DNA of 64,000 nt from Coenobita brevimanus (Eukaryota; Arthropoda; Malacostraca; Decapoda; Coenobitidae), in the NCBI GenBank assembly GCA_032717465.1, contig JAVRFU010000148.1, forward strand, positions 62,001 to 126,000. Direction: 5' to 3'. The translations under genes and the position numbers were made by a program. Positions 20,901-32,683 of the stretch are shown here, one piece after another (the stretch's first letter is position 1; every line of letters begins with the position of its first letter). The notes under the pieces were generated by a model, which did no database searches, was not told the origin of the DNA, and saw only the letters and a list, made by a program, of their open reading frames with translations.

Positions 20901-23900
20901 TTATAACTCAAGTTTACTTGGTGGACGAACAACTCTTCCAGACCTAGTTATAGTCACATTTTCATCTGTTGGCAAATCATGGATTTCAGGATAACCAGGG
21001 GTTCTTACAGGTACAGTATGTGACTGTGTAGGGACTCTAGACTTGGGTAACGATACATGATTATAATTCTGAGGGGTAGAAGGCCTAATACTAACTTCAT
21101 TATCTAATTCATGACTCTTACATAGGGGAGGGGACTCTTTAGTTCTAATCAGATGCCTTCTATTCCTTCTGTATATCTGACCAAAGTTGTCCTTCACCAA
21201 GTAAGACCTGGGAGCCACCACAATCCCCTTTTTAGATTCCTTACTTTGGCCATCATTAATCCTAACCACATCCCCCTGTTTCAGATCAATTAAAGGTTTG
21301 GCATTCTGATCATAGTAGAATTTCTGTTTATCTTGGCATTCTCTTAACATTCTTTTAATGATTACATGGTCTTGAGTTTCTGGTTTCAGCAATCCAGGAG
21401 CTGTGGGGAGAGTGGTACGGGTTCTGCGGCCAAACAACAACTGAGCAGGACTGACATCTCCAACTATGGGAGTATTTCTATAATCTAGTAAACTCTGATA
21501 TAGATCACCACCATCCCGTAATGCTTTCATCATAAGTTTCTTTATAGTCTGAACACTTCTCTCAGCTAGTCCATTACTTTGAGGATATCTAGGGGAAGAG
21601 GATGTGTGTTGGATACCATAAAATTTACAGAATTGCTCAAACTCTTTAGCAGTAAACTGAGGTCCATTATCACTGTGTATAGTTTCAGGTATACCATGCC
21701 TTGCAAACTGATGCTTACAGCATTTTACTACACTACTAGCATGGGTTGTTTCTAATTCATCAACTTCCACAAACTTGCTGTAGTAATCAACAAGGATTAG
21801 GTATGATTTGCCATTTAGCTCAAACAGGTCAGCACCTAACTTTTGCCAAGGTAAATCAGGTACTGGGTGAGGCATCAATGGTTCTTTCACTTGTTGGTTA
21901 CTGAAAGCATTACAAGTATCACAAGAACTAATCAGATCTTTCATTTCTCCATTCATTCCAGGCCAATATACAAGGTCCCTAGCTAATCTTAAAGTTTTCT
22001 CAATACCTTGATGTGACTTATGCAGATTCCTCATCACTTTATTTCTCAGCTCTTTAGGTACAATTACTCTATCCATCTTACTTAACAGTCCATTGGAATA
22101 ACTAATCTCTTCTCTAAAGTTCCAGTAAGCATGTATTTCTACTGGGGTTTGATTCTTACTATCAGGCCATCCTTCAAGAGTGTATTCCTTTAGCATCTGC
22201 AGAGTAGGGTCATCCTTGGTTTTCTGTTTCAATACCTCAACTTCCAGTCCAGTACCAACATTCAAGTCCATGGAAACTACACTAACATTAACTTCATCAA
22301 AGGATTTATCAAGTTCCTCAGACCAGTTGACTCTACTCAGAGCATCTGCTACATACATCTCTTTACCTTTCTTGTACTTTACCTCAAGAGTATATTTCTG
22401 AAGTCTGAGCAACATTCTTTGTAACCTTGGAGGAGCTAAGGAGAGAGGCTTCTTAAAAATGGTTTCCAATGGCCTGTGGTCTGACTCAACAATAACATCT
22501 GATTTTCCATATATGTAAGAGTGAAATTTCTCTACACCAAATACAATGGCCAGAAGTTCTTTCTCAATTTGAGCATAATTTTGCTGTGTTATAGTGAGTG
22601 AGGTAGCTGCATAAGCAACTGGTTTATCATCTTGCAAGATACAGGCCCCTATTGCATATCCAGACGTATCTACAGTTAGAGTTACAGGTTTTCGTACATC
22701 ATAAAATCTCAGAACAGGAGCCTCACTAACTAGTTTCTTTAATTTCTCAAAACATTGTACTTGTTCATCATCCCAATGGAAGTCAGCATCCTTCTCTAAT
22801 AATCTTCTTAATGGTTCATTTATGTTTGACAACCTAGGAATGAACTTGGCTAAATAGTTAACCATACCCATGAATCTGAGAAGTTCAGTTTTGTCCTGAG
22901 GAGGTGGAAATCTTGTAATAACCTCCACCTTTCTAGGATCAGGCTTCAATCCATCAGGGGTAAGAACATGACCTATATATTCTACCTGATCTGTCTTTAA
23001 TTTCAGTTTATTTGAGTTTAGCTTCAAATTTCTTTCTCTACATCTCTGTAGCACAGTCTTCAGTCTTTCATCATGTTCTTTCTCATCACTTCCATATACT
23101 AAAATATCATCCATTATAACCTCTACACCTTCTAAATCATCAAACATCTCGTGCATCCTCCTTTGATAGATTTCTGGAGCTGGACTAACACCAAAACCTA
23201 AGCGCAGATACCTGTACCTACCAAAGCATGTGTTGAAAGTGAGAAGTTTTCATGATGCTTCATCTAATTCTAACTGCCAAAATCCTTTGGTGGCATCAAG
23301 GACAGAAAATACTTTAGCATTAGACAATCTAGTGGAGATTTCTTCAATGGTAGGAAGGGGATAATGTTGTCTCTTTAAAGCTTTATTGAGATCTCTAGGG
23401 TCTATGCACACTCTGAGTTTGTCACCTTTCTCAACTATCACCATACTATTTACCCAGTCAGTTGGTGTACTTTCTTTTAGAACTACTCCATTTTTCTCCA
23501 TTTCATCTAATTCTGCCTTCAGTTTAGTTCTAAGTGCTACAGGTACTTTCCTTGGAGGATGCACTACAGGGCTTACACTGGGATCCACCTCTAGGTGAAC
23601 TCTACCATCAATGCAGCCTAACCCTTGAAAAACATCAGCATATTCTGAAATCAGTGACTTCATCGACACTGGTATTGCAGATTCTGTTGACTTTGCCGTT
23701 ACTTGTTTCATAAATTTAACAACACCAAGAAGTTCACAGGCATTCCTACTTAGCAGAGGCTTACAATCAAGATCAACAATATGAAACACAAGTTTGTACC
23801 TTTGACTATTATGTAGGCATTCAATCCAAATTTTACCAACTGGAGTAACTTTATCTCCTGTAAAAGACACAAGAACAGTCTTGGTTTTACCTAGTGTTGG

Positions 23901-23966
23901 TTTGGGCTTCATCATATCAAAAATCTTCTTTGGTAGCACACTAACCTCAGCACCAGTGTCAATCTA
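20901..23966 (-). pseudogene. Gypsy pol: protease, RT, RNase H, integrase (two in-frame stops)
   Basis: Directly downstream of gag in the same frame. Protease starts with IDTGAEVSVLP (active-site DTG at about 23955). RT follows with the VCIDPRDLN region, IMDDILVYG (catalytic MDD at about 23108) and the thumb FMGMVNYLAKFIP. RNase H has VDTSGYAIGA, ELLAIVFGVEKF and ESDHRPLE. Integrase has an HHCC finger (HKSHQG ... CDTCNAF), a DDE core (GADLFELNG, HSDNGPQFTAKEF, NGLAERSVQ) and a GPY/F-like module near 21195-21230. Stops: a TAG at 23964-23966, just before the protease motif, and a TGA at 23250-23252 inside RT (after ELDEAS). From 23156 to 20901 the frame is open for 751 codons. Confidence 0.93.
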
Positions 23967-24925
23967 AGCCCTAAATTCACATTGATGATCTGGAAACTCA
24001 AGTTCTATTAAATCATGTTTCTTACCAGACTTACAGTAGTTTATATTGGAGGATTTACTCTCAGCACACAGATAACCCACTGTCTTATCTTGATACTCAT
24101 CAGACCCAGAAGAGTAGTCCTGTTCCACACATGCGTTCCTTACGGACTTACTTCGGGCCTTGCGCTGTCCTTGGGAGGTGCATTTAATCTTGAAATGGCC
24201 CCGTCGCCCGCACTTGTGACATTCTTGATCAGCAGCAGGGCAGAATCGGCGATTGAATACGTGCTGGAATCCACAGAACTTGCAGCTTTGTGCATCGATT
24301 GGGTTGGGTTCACTTCCATTCCTCTTGGTATTCCTTGCATTGGCCTTGGTGGCTTTACTTGTAACATTAACAGTGGACTGGAAAGCTGCATTAAATTCCT
24401 TTAGGTGTTCCTCACTAACTTCATGGGTTCGGCACTGGTTCAGAACCTCTTCTAAACTAGGATCATCAATTCTCAAAAGTCTGCTCCTTAAAGTATCATC
24501 AATTATACCACAAATAACTCTGTCTCTTAATAATTCGTCATGCAGGGTACCATAGTTACAGTTCTTGGCCTTCTTTCTTAGGTCTGTGACGAAGCTATCA
24601 ATAATCTCACCTGGCTGTTGTGTCCTTGTATTAAACAAATATCTCTCATATGTGGTATACTTCTTTAGTTCAAAGTGCAAATTTAAACTAGCCACTAGCT
24701 TTTTGTAGTCTTTCTTTTCCTCTTCAGACACAGGAAGTGTGTTGTAGATGTCCAGCAGCTCACGACCACCACAGTGAAGGAGTAATGCAACCTTAACTTC
24801 ATTCTTCTTACCTTCTTTTTCAGAGCTAATTAGGTATATTTCGAACTCCTGGATAAATTTCCTCCAGTTCTCACACAGTTACCTTCCAAAGAAAGAGGAC
24901 CCGGCAGGCGATTATGGTCGGCCAT
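23967..24925 (-). pseudogene. Gypsy gag with two zinc knuckles (frameshifted near the N-terminus)
   Basis: The likely start is the ATG at 24923-24925 (MADHNRLPGPLSL). After about 17 codons an extra dinucleotide in a GT run (24871-24877) shifts the frame; the long open part runs from Met 24731 to 23967. The capsid-like region includes YERYLFNTRTQQPGEIIDSF and DRVICGIIDD, typical of gypsy gag. Two nucleocapsid knuckles follow: CKFC...H...C (about 24240-24290) and CHKCGRRGHFKIKC (about 24180-24222). The frame ends at the TAG before the protease. Confidence 0.9.
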
Positions 24926-25049
24926 CTTCACTTGCTAACAATAACAACAACAACGAAGGCCTTGGCTATCTTGTTACAGCTGTTTCACGGAAAACCCTCT
25001 TCTTTCGGGTATACAGTCATAATTAGCTTATTCGGGAGACATTCAAGGA

Positions 25050-25068
25050 AACCCCACACCTGTCACCA
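25050..25068 (-). other. Primer binding site candidate
   Basis: Immediately inside the 5' LTR the minus strand reads TGGTGACAGGTGTGGGG. The TGG start fits pairing with a tRNA 3' CCA; I did not identify the tRNA. Confidence 0.65.
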
Positions 25069-25307
25069 TGTAATAATTGTCCGTAAATACGGCAGGAACA
25101 CAAAAACAACAAAAAGGCCACAATAAAAGCCGGCTGGTGGGCAGTCTCCAAGAGAGTCTATTTTGTTCCAATAATGTTACAGGAGCTTTCAGTTGGCAAC
25201 ATAAGTATAAGTGTTTTAAATAAATAACAATATATTACTAATAGATTCAAGAATAATAATATTGTATTTCCGGTACTATAAGTAAAATATAAGCCAATAA
25301 TATTACA
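25069..25307 (-). repeat. Gypsy 5' LTR (right copy)
   Basis: 239 bp, identical by eye to 20564-20802. Promoter elements were not resolved. Confidence 0.96.
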
Positions 25308-25329
25308 CTACGCACACACCCACTACCAA

Positions 25330-25975
25330 CCTACCTTTCAGACTCCTGGTCATCCTCCTTTTGGGACTTTGGTGAAAGCTTTGCCATTGCACTTGACATC
25401 TCAAAGGCTTTCAATCGAGTCTGGCATAAATCTTTAATTTCCAAACTGCCCTCTTACGGTTTCTATCCTTCTATCTGTGCCTTCATCTCTAGCTTCCTTT
25501 CTGATCGTTCTATAGCCGCTGTTGTAGAAGGCCATCGTTCTCCTCCTAGATCTATCAACAGTGGTGTTCCTCAGGGCTCCGTCCTATTACCAACTCTCTT
25601 CCTTTTATTCATCAATGACTTTCTAAGCAGTACATCTAACCCTATCCACTCGTACGCTGATGACTCCACCCTTCACCTTTCTATTTGGTTCCCGCAACTT
25701 CCATCTCGGCAGTTAATTCCGACTCTGAGCTTTTTGGTTCTGAAATGGTATCAATCATATCTTTTCAATACTTCCTCTAAAATGAACAACTTGCAAGAGA
25801 ATATAAGGTCATTTGTATATGGTGTAATGCCTTCTAAATGGAGCTGAGAATTTTTAAAAGATTGACAGTAAAATAAATGGATGTAAAGCCCATTTTACTC
25901 GTTACTCTTCTGTTAAACCTTCCCATTTACCTGCCTCCTTTTATAGTTCTGGATGTTTTACATCCTGTGCCAAAG
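25330..25975 (+). pseudogene. Jockey-like LINE RT fragment, copy B
   Basis: Same RT stretch as 5036-5540 (ALDISKAFNRVWHK to YADDSTLH) with scattered substitutions. After 25720 it carries a different 3' part, with several stops, reading like the LINE C-terminal end. Confidence 0.75.
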
Positions 25976-25979
25976 AAAA

Positions 25980-26085
25980 CTATATTTATCTAAGCAGATG
26001 CCTTAATCCTGTAAGGGGTGGGCACTGACAAATCCCCTACATGTCGCCCTGCCCCTGCCATTTCACTGCCCTCTGCCCCAAAGAA
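25980..26085 (-). mobile_element. RTE-1 3'-end fragment, copy B
   Basis: Counterpart of 5708-5805; same boundaries. Confidence 0.7.
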
Positions 26086-26344
26086 AACTACACATGGATA
26101 ATGATACCAATGACCGATAATTGCTACAGAACTGCAAAGCAATACTAACCTTCATTCCACTGTGGCTTAACGATGTGTAGTACCAACTGCAGATATGTGG
26201 TTTAGTCCAGTCATGGATGGCAGCTAACTTGGTGAAGTGGTAGAAATGGCCAGAGTTGAGTCACCAGCAATGGCAATCCTTCCACTCCTGAAAATCAACC
26301 ACACCACATTACTCACTAACTCAAGGATACTGTACTTGCCTATC

Positions 26345-26655
26345 TACCTATATATCTATTGCCAGACACCATAATCCTGTAATAGGTGGTCGTTTGGCTG
26401 CAAGTTAGTTATTTTATATGGAGGGAAACTAACCCACCACCAACCCACTTGCTGACACATAGGGAACATGTATGGGTTGGTTATATAGTTACCACCCAAT
26501 GTTGTAAATGGTTTCCTGGGATCTAGGAAACTTTTTGGCTTGTCAATCAATGTAAAGCCACCCGAAAAAGAAAACAAGATTAACAAAAAGTGACAGAAAA
26601 GATGGCAGAAATAGGAAGAGATGAGGACAGACACAGAAAAATGAGAGAAAATGTC
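26345..26655 (-). mobile_element. RTE-1-tailed SINE-like element, copy B
   Basis: Counterpart of 6065-6390, with TATC tail and conserved body. Confidence 0.65.
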
Positions 26656-26934
26656 GCAGTCAAGCTCACCTGGCAACACACGTTTATATACGGTACTGTG
26701 ATCCCTTGGTTATCATGCATAACTGGTACAAGGCTTGGTGTGTGATAAAGAACTTGCACAATAACAAAAGCACACTACCTATGGGATTTACCCTACAGTA
26801 CCGGGCATCCCAAGTGCAATCCCAAATTTTCCCTTTGACAATAACACAGACCAACTAAATACATACATTATGATATGCTGTGTATCAGAAACACACACAG
26901 GCATGGTTAGATTAATAGAAAGTGAAGACACAAT

Positions 26935-28035
26935 AAGGAACACACACCATAGAAAGACATGAGATGGGCTTGAGATAAGGGGTTCTCATACTAAGGGGTG
27001 GAGTATTTTCATTACTGGCAGTAGAATGGATTTGGAAGATGTGCAGACTGGCCTGGGAGGAAGGCAGAGTCCCGGAGGATTGGAAGTCAGGTATAATCAT
27101 TCCCCTGTACAAAGGAAAAGGGGAAAAAGTGTATGGTAGGAGACCTACTGACAGAGTTAGGGAAATAACAGAAGAATTAGTTGAAAAACAGGGAGGTTTT
27201 AGGAAGAGATGAGGTTGTGCAGATCAAATATTCATTCTTAGGTCTTTAGTGGAGAAGTTTGAAGAGAACAGACAGAAGTTGTATGTGGCTTCATGGATTT
27301 GGAGAAAGCATGTGACAGGGTGGATAGACAAGGAATGTGGAAAGTATTAGGAATACATGGAGTAAATGGGAAGTTGTTGAAAGCCATGAAGAGTATGTAT
27401 AAGGGTGCTAAGGCTGCAGTGTTTGTGGATAGGGAACTGAGTGAATTGTTCTCTTTGAAGGTTGGATTGAAACAGGGACGTGTCATGTCTCCATGGTTGT
27501 TCAATCTTTATATAGATGGGGTTATAAAAGAGATACAAGGTAGGACAGCAGATGTTGGAGCAGTGCTAATGACAGAGGGCAGTGTGTGGAAACTTCCTGT
27601 ACTGTTGTTTGCAGGTGATATTGTGTTGTTAGGTGAAGATGAAGGGGAGTTGCAAGGCTAGCTGGATGAGTTTAGGGGAGCGTGTAAGAAATGGAATCTA
27701 AAGGTGAATGTAGGGAAGAGTAAAGTTATGGTCTTTGAGAGAAGTGAAGTCAGTGAATACAGAGTGAGACTGGATGAGGAGGAAATGGAAAATGTGCGAG
27801 CGTTTAAGTACCTGGGTAGTGTGATAAGTAAAGATGGAAGGTTGGAGGGTGAAGTGCTTGAAAGGGTACAACATGGAAGAAAGGGCGCAGGTTCTTTGAG
27901 GGCAGTGATAAGAAACAGGGAAGTGAGCATGGAGGTGAAAAAGTTACTGCATGACAGTACTGTGATAACAACTTTAACGCATGGAAGTGAAGCTTGAACC
28001 TTGTTGGAAGGACACAAGTCAAGAGAAAGGGCAAA
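26935..28035 (+). mobile_element. RTE-1 LINE, internal fragment (RT)
   Basis: Plus strand; truncated on both sides (no GATA tail). Readable: CRLAWEEGRVPEDWKSG-type text in broken frames, then MDLEKACDRVDRQGMWKVLG, GLKQGRVMSPWLFNLYIDGV, a damaged catalytic motif (LLFAGDIVLL where RTE has FADDTVLL), and NVGKSKVMVFERSEV to LLHDSTVITTLTHGSEA. The catalytic change alone would inactivate it. Confidence 0.85.
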
Positions 28036-28519
28036 AAACACAATAATTGTGTTATGATTTTATGGAACTTTATAATTAACATATGTACCTATGGCAAACT
28101 CTGAATATCATTTAAATTCCTGTTTGTCAAAAAAAAAAAATAAATAAATAAATAAAAAAATAACAATAATAATCACAATAATATTTACAGTATGAAATAT
28201 TAAATTTTGAGCTTATTTACAGTTTCCAAGCATTTTCAGTGTTAGATATTGAAACGTAATTGACAGGTCAACTTGGGAAATATCAAGAAACAGGACCTCC
28301 TTTACCACCCTAGGGCAGAGTGAGGACTAGCAACGTCCAGACAGCCCAAATTTGCCCAATCCAATGGATTATACTTCCATACATTCATCATTCAAGCCCC
28401 CAGAATCCTGGCTCTATCGGATACGCTAAAAACATTCACCATGTTCTGTAGCTTCACACAAACGTATCCAATAGAGTCAATCCAGACGATACCACGCTAA
28501 AAAAGGGTGCCAAATCCCT
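28036..28519. other. AT-rich non-coding stretch
   Basis: Contains an A/AAATAA low-complexity tract at 28128-28165. No gene seen. Confidence 0.5.
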
Positions 28520-29150
28520 GATCATGCACTTCTCCTCACAACATTCATCCAGCCAGCTCAATCTCTTGTCAGTACTCACAGACTTCCAAACCTCTTCCTC
28601 ACACACTCATCCACCATATCTCTCCACCTTCTCCTTGGCCTACCTCACCTCCTCCCTCCTTCAAATTCACTCAGCTATACCTTTTTCACCACTCTCTTGT
28701 TATCCATTCTCTCCACTCAGTACACTCTCTTCAATTCTGGTGTCCACCGACTTCCTCACTCCACATCTTTCACGAATCACATTATTTCGTATCCTATCCA
28801 CCTTCGGTGCTCCACATACATTTCTCAGCAGTCTCATCTTCGTTGCTCTCACTCTTGACTTTTCATTATCATGCCACACTGCAGTCTCATGTTAAAATTG
28901 GCACTAACACTCCTTCATGTAAGCCTCATGCAGCTGCAACTCTCAAGCCTCTGTTTCTTATCAAGGCCTTCACTGCACCAGCTACTTTTCCTTGTGTCAC
29001 TCTACTTTCAACTTCTTTTGCACATTTCCCTCTCTTTTCTATCACTGTACCCAAGTAACTGAACTCTTTCACCAATTCCAGTCTCTCTCGATTCACCGCA
29101 ACATCGCACTGGGAGTAACCTTCTCTCTCAATAACCATCACTGATCACCT
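28520..29150 (-). mobile_element. RTE-4: diverged RTE-like LINE 3' fragment
   Basis: Minus strand. Reads VKEFSYLGTVIEKRGKCAKE, VAGAVKALIRNRG, then after a stop SRVRATKMRLLRNVCGAPKV and DRIRNNVIRERCGV. The order is the RTE C-terminal one but the sequence is clearly distinct from RTE-1 and RTE-2. It abuts the broken 3' end of the piggyBac relic. Confidence 0.7.
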
Positions 29151-29159
29151 AAAGTCACA

Positions 29160-30500
29160 ATATGTCATTTTACTAGTAGCACACACTTTATGAATCTGTC
29201 ACCCATTCTGACAAGCTGCATCAATTCCAAATGCAAATAGAGGATACCATCATTTCTTTCCTCTAAATGCCACCCTTTGTGAGTCTACATTTTGGTCAAA
29301 TCGATCCACTCCTCCCATATGCTTATTGTACATGGTCACTACATGTGGGCAGTCAACTTTGATTTTCTGTCTCTTGTTATTCACAGTTGCTATTCTGTCT
29401 GCTTTTGTAACAGGCCGACATCCATGACAGTTAGATGCCAAAGTCACAATATTATTATCATTCCACCTGACAACACTTATATTTTTTGTTGTTCTCATGG
29501 TCATTGATCCTCTTGCCTTTTTCTTCATCACTTTTGGACTTTCCAAAGGACACTTCTCAGTTCTGTTCTCTCGGATTGTTCCTGTTCCTTTGTGTCCCAG
29601 TTCAGTTAGTTCATCCAGAAGTGGCAGACTAGTGAAAAAGTTGTCAAAATAAAGACTGTATGACTTGATTGTCTTAGGTAAGTGAGATGTGAGAGACAAA
29701 ACAACAGAAGCACCAAGTCCTAGCCTCAGTTGATCTGGCAGTGGGGCTGTTTTTGATCCCTGGTATGGTATGAAGTATACCAGATATCCTCCTGGAGTTG
29801 CAGCTGACCATAATTTATATCCAAATCTAATTGGTTTTGCATGTATATGCTGTTTACTGCCATGATGCCCATAATATGGCACCATTGTCTCATCAATAGA
29901 TATGTTACTAGTTATTACATACTTTGAATTTTTCACAAAACATTCATTCAAATGATCAAAGTAATGTCTCAATTTTCCAAATTTGTCATTATCAGGGAGT
30001 TGCTCATTGTCACATGTGTGTAGGTATTTGTAAATCTCAAAAAATCTCCCCCTTCTCATGCTATTTGAAACCAATTGATTGTGGGTGTCAGATTTTGTCT
30101 CCCAAAACATGCGTATGTTTTTTGGAGTTAGATATCCTGTCAACAAAAGGATTCCTATATACACCTTCATCTCACTTTCAGTCACCTGTAGCTCATGGTT
30201 TTTCTGAGATGCATATCTATTTGACATATCCACTAATAGCTTCACCAATGACTTGTCAAAGCCGAGTTCAAAACATTCAGTAGGCGTCATAAACTCTCCC
30301 AGAGTGTCATTCACTTGCACATCTTGCTCAGGTACAGATAATTTAGGGAGTTCTACATTAGCTTTCCAGAGTCTGTTTGTTTTCTTGTTCCTTGATTTAC
30401 ATTATTTAGGTGGTTTGCTGTTATTTAGCAACTATTTAGGCTGTTCAGAAGAGACACTGAGTTACCATCACTTACCCCTTTACTTTTCTGGTAGCCATAA
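29160..30500 (-). pseudogene. piggyBac-type transposase (PGBD-like), decayed
   Basis: The longest open part is 29250-30320 (356 codons) and matches DDE_Tnp_1_7: ESEMKVYIGILLLTGYL, then SNISIDETMVPYYGHHGSK (first catalytic Asp), YSLYFDNFFTSLPLL (second Asp) and YNKHMGGVDRFDQN (third Asp). A TGA at 29250-29252 falls where a Trp is expected (after AFRGKK), and a second TGA follows about 17 codons later (after ACQNG). Upstream of 30320 the coding sequence continues in broken form (ELPKLSVPEQDVQ). A candidate start ATG at about 30500 (MATRKVKG) is followed at once by a stop. Confidence 0.88.
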
Positions 30501-30723
30501 TGAGTAGAGTACTCAATAATTTGGTGAAAAGACTTCAACACTCCCTCTTTCACCTCTTCCTACAGCTTCATATGTAAACAATGGGCCACACTGATTATAT
30601 CAAAGAAAACAAACATGCTTGAGCTCCATAGAAAACCAAAATTTAAGGACAAAGTAATAAAGGTTAATAATCCACATCCAGACAAACTTGTGTAACCTAC
30701 AGGGGACACTGGGCTCTGGAGGG

Positions 30724-30727
30724 TTAA
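30724..30727 (-). other. Candidate piggyBac element end (TTAA)
   Basis: On the minus strand TTAA is followed by CCCTCCAGAGCCCAGTGTCC and then sequence leading into the transposase. piggyBac elements insert at TTAA and commonly begin CCC. The partner end was not found, probably lost at the junction with RTE-4. Confidence 0.5.
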
Positions 30728-31469
30728 TTTTCACATAGGAAATGAGGTAGGATCCATAAACAAATAAAAAGAATGCACAAAAGTACGAGTAATTAATGAG
30801 ACAATCACACATCACCCATGCTTTCAAAAGTAATCCACCCCACAAAAAGTGTATTTTGTGCACTGTTCATAAGTACTTATCAACAAAATTATGCAAGAAC
30901 TGGGAAAATTGCATACCAATGGGAAAAAAACATCAAGCATGGAAGAACAAAGAAAAAATCAGAAAAAAATCTTCACCTCAATCTTTGGTTGGGGAAAAAT
31001 TCTGCAAAATGATGATCTGCTTAATGATCACCAAACTACCTGTACAGTACTCTTGGCATGCATAAAAAAGTGAGTAAGCTTGGAATATAGAGAAGATACA
31101 AACTATCAAGCTAAACTTGTAACTGAAAAAAATGAAACTGCCTTAACTTCTTTAGCTCAGGGGCATCATCTACAGCATACTGTATTTTTATTTAGACTGT
31201 TAAAAATTGAACAGCATGGAAAGCTGCCACAGGTTGTATTAATAAGAGCCAAAAGGATACTGGTACTGAGGTGTAATAAACAGAGTAAACTGGTAGGGAA
31301 AAGGTATTAAGATACCTCCAAAGCCATTAAAGACTTCAGCCCTGCATTTTTGGGATTGCTGACAGGATGTGATACAGTATTCTCATTGTGCTTTACTGTA
31401 CAACTGTGAAAACAAAAAAGACATACGTGCCAAGCATTTTTTTTTTTTTGAATGCTCTATTTTTTAATG
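30728..31469. other. Unassigned non-coding stretch
   Basis: No gene or known repeat recognised; short open frames only. Confidence 0.4.
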
Positions 31470-32305
31470 TTTATCTGCTCACCATCCTCCCTCCTTCCCC
31501 TTAAAAATAAATAAAAGCTACATTCTCATCAGTGTAGAAGGCTAACTTACACCTCTTCCTTACCAGTCAATTTCCACAAACAGCATGTTATGAAAGTCAG
31601 CCAAGGGAATTTAATAAATTCTATTATTGCTGCCTCTATAAAACTACATTCAACTAAGGATGACTTTTTGAACTGGAAGATCTGCATATAGTTTTCATTA
31701 ACCCCTTCATTACTTGGGAATTTTCTTGAGTATATCTGTCTTGCAGTCACAAGAATAAAAGATGTCCTCAGACTGAACAGGTTACCAATCTCCTGTGTGC
31801 TATTTATGCATTATTAGTCCACAAAAAAATAAATACAAAGACAAATATTATATGAGAATATTATGGTAAGGAAGAGATGCTAGAAAGTCTCATTAGCTGA
31901 TGGAATACAACATGTAGTTTGCTTACCTCCACACTGCCCTCCAACCTTCTCCATATACCGTACACCCTGCAGGCCCCGCCACACTGCACTAAATACTCCT
32001 TGACCTTGAATCAGCATTAAGCACATCTTGACTGCTGCTGTTGCAATTGAGTGCTCCCTGGCTAGACACCTGTAGAGTAAGGATGAACTTCAGCACTTTT
32101 TAGTACATCACACTGACTATGAGGTCCCCACACTCTCAAAATGAAATAAAATATTTTAAGAGCTATTGGCTCTGTACATACTAGCAGCAACATACATTTG
32201 AAATTTAATAAAAAGAGGTACATTACTACTGTAGAGTAATATTTATGGTTTGCTCCTATCATCTGTCAATTTATTATTCATCCTTTGAGTGATGACTGTT
32301 TACCT

Positions 32306-32683
32306 CTTTCATATTACCAATCAAAAACACTCTCTCATTCCTTCCGAACTTTTCCATGCACACTTCCACATTTGTCCAGAACTCTTCTCTCACTCTGCTT
32401 GCACGATCTTGCATTGGCGCAAACACGCACACAATTGCCCACATTTGTATTCCAACATTCAATCTAACCCACACAATCTTTGAGCCAACTGATCCGTACT
32501 CTCTTATGTTCTTCTTCAATCTTTTACTCACAACAATACACACTCCTTCTTTTGCCCTCTCATTCTCACCTACTCCTGCACATATTTCCCATCCATACCC
32601 CCACTGTCTCTCACTCTCACCTCTTCATTTAGTTTCAGTTATTCCACATACATCCACTTTCGCACACTCAAGCACCTGACGGA
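32306..32683 (-). mobile_element. RTE-1 endonuclease N-terminus, inverted 5' segment
   Basis: Minus strand: CGITETK, EGVCIVVSKRLKKN, WVRLNVGIQMWAIVCVFAP and REEFWTNVEVCMEKFGRNER, the N-terminal half of an APE-like endonuclease. It meets plus-strand RT sequence directly at about 32683/32684. Confidence 0.85.

Larger units (their letters stand above)
20564..25307 (-). mobile_element. Complete Ty3/gypsy LTR retrotransposon
   Basis: A 4744-bp element on the minus strand, flanked by the 5-bp duplication CTACG (20559-20563 and 25308-25312). It has two 239-bp LTRs in which I find no difference, a primer-binding-site candidate, a polypurine tract, and gag plus pol in one frame. Three lesions break the frame: a 2-bp gain in gag, a TAG before protease and a TGA in RT. 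Domain order is gag, protease, RT, RNase H, integrase; no env. Confidence 0.96.
20226..26940. repeat. Duplicated segment, copy B, interrupted by a gypsy element
   Basis: Collinear with copy A at 4815-7145 on both sides of the gypsy element (20226-20405 and 25313-26940). About 155 bp before the insertion (20406-20558) has no counterpart in copy A. The Jockey RT and its 3' side (to about 25975) are longer or different here, so the copies have diverged by indels. Confidence 0.85.
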
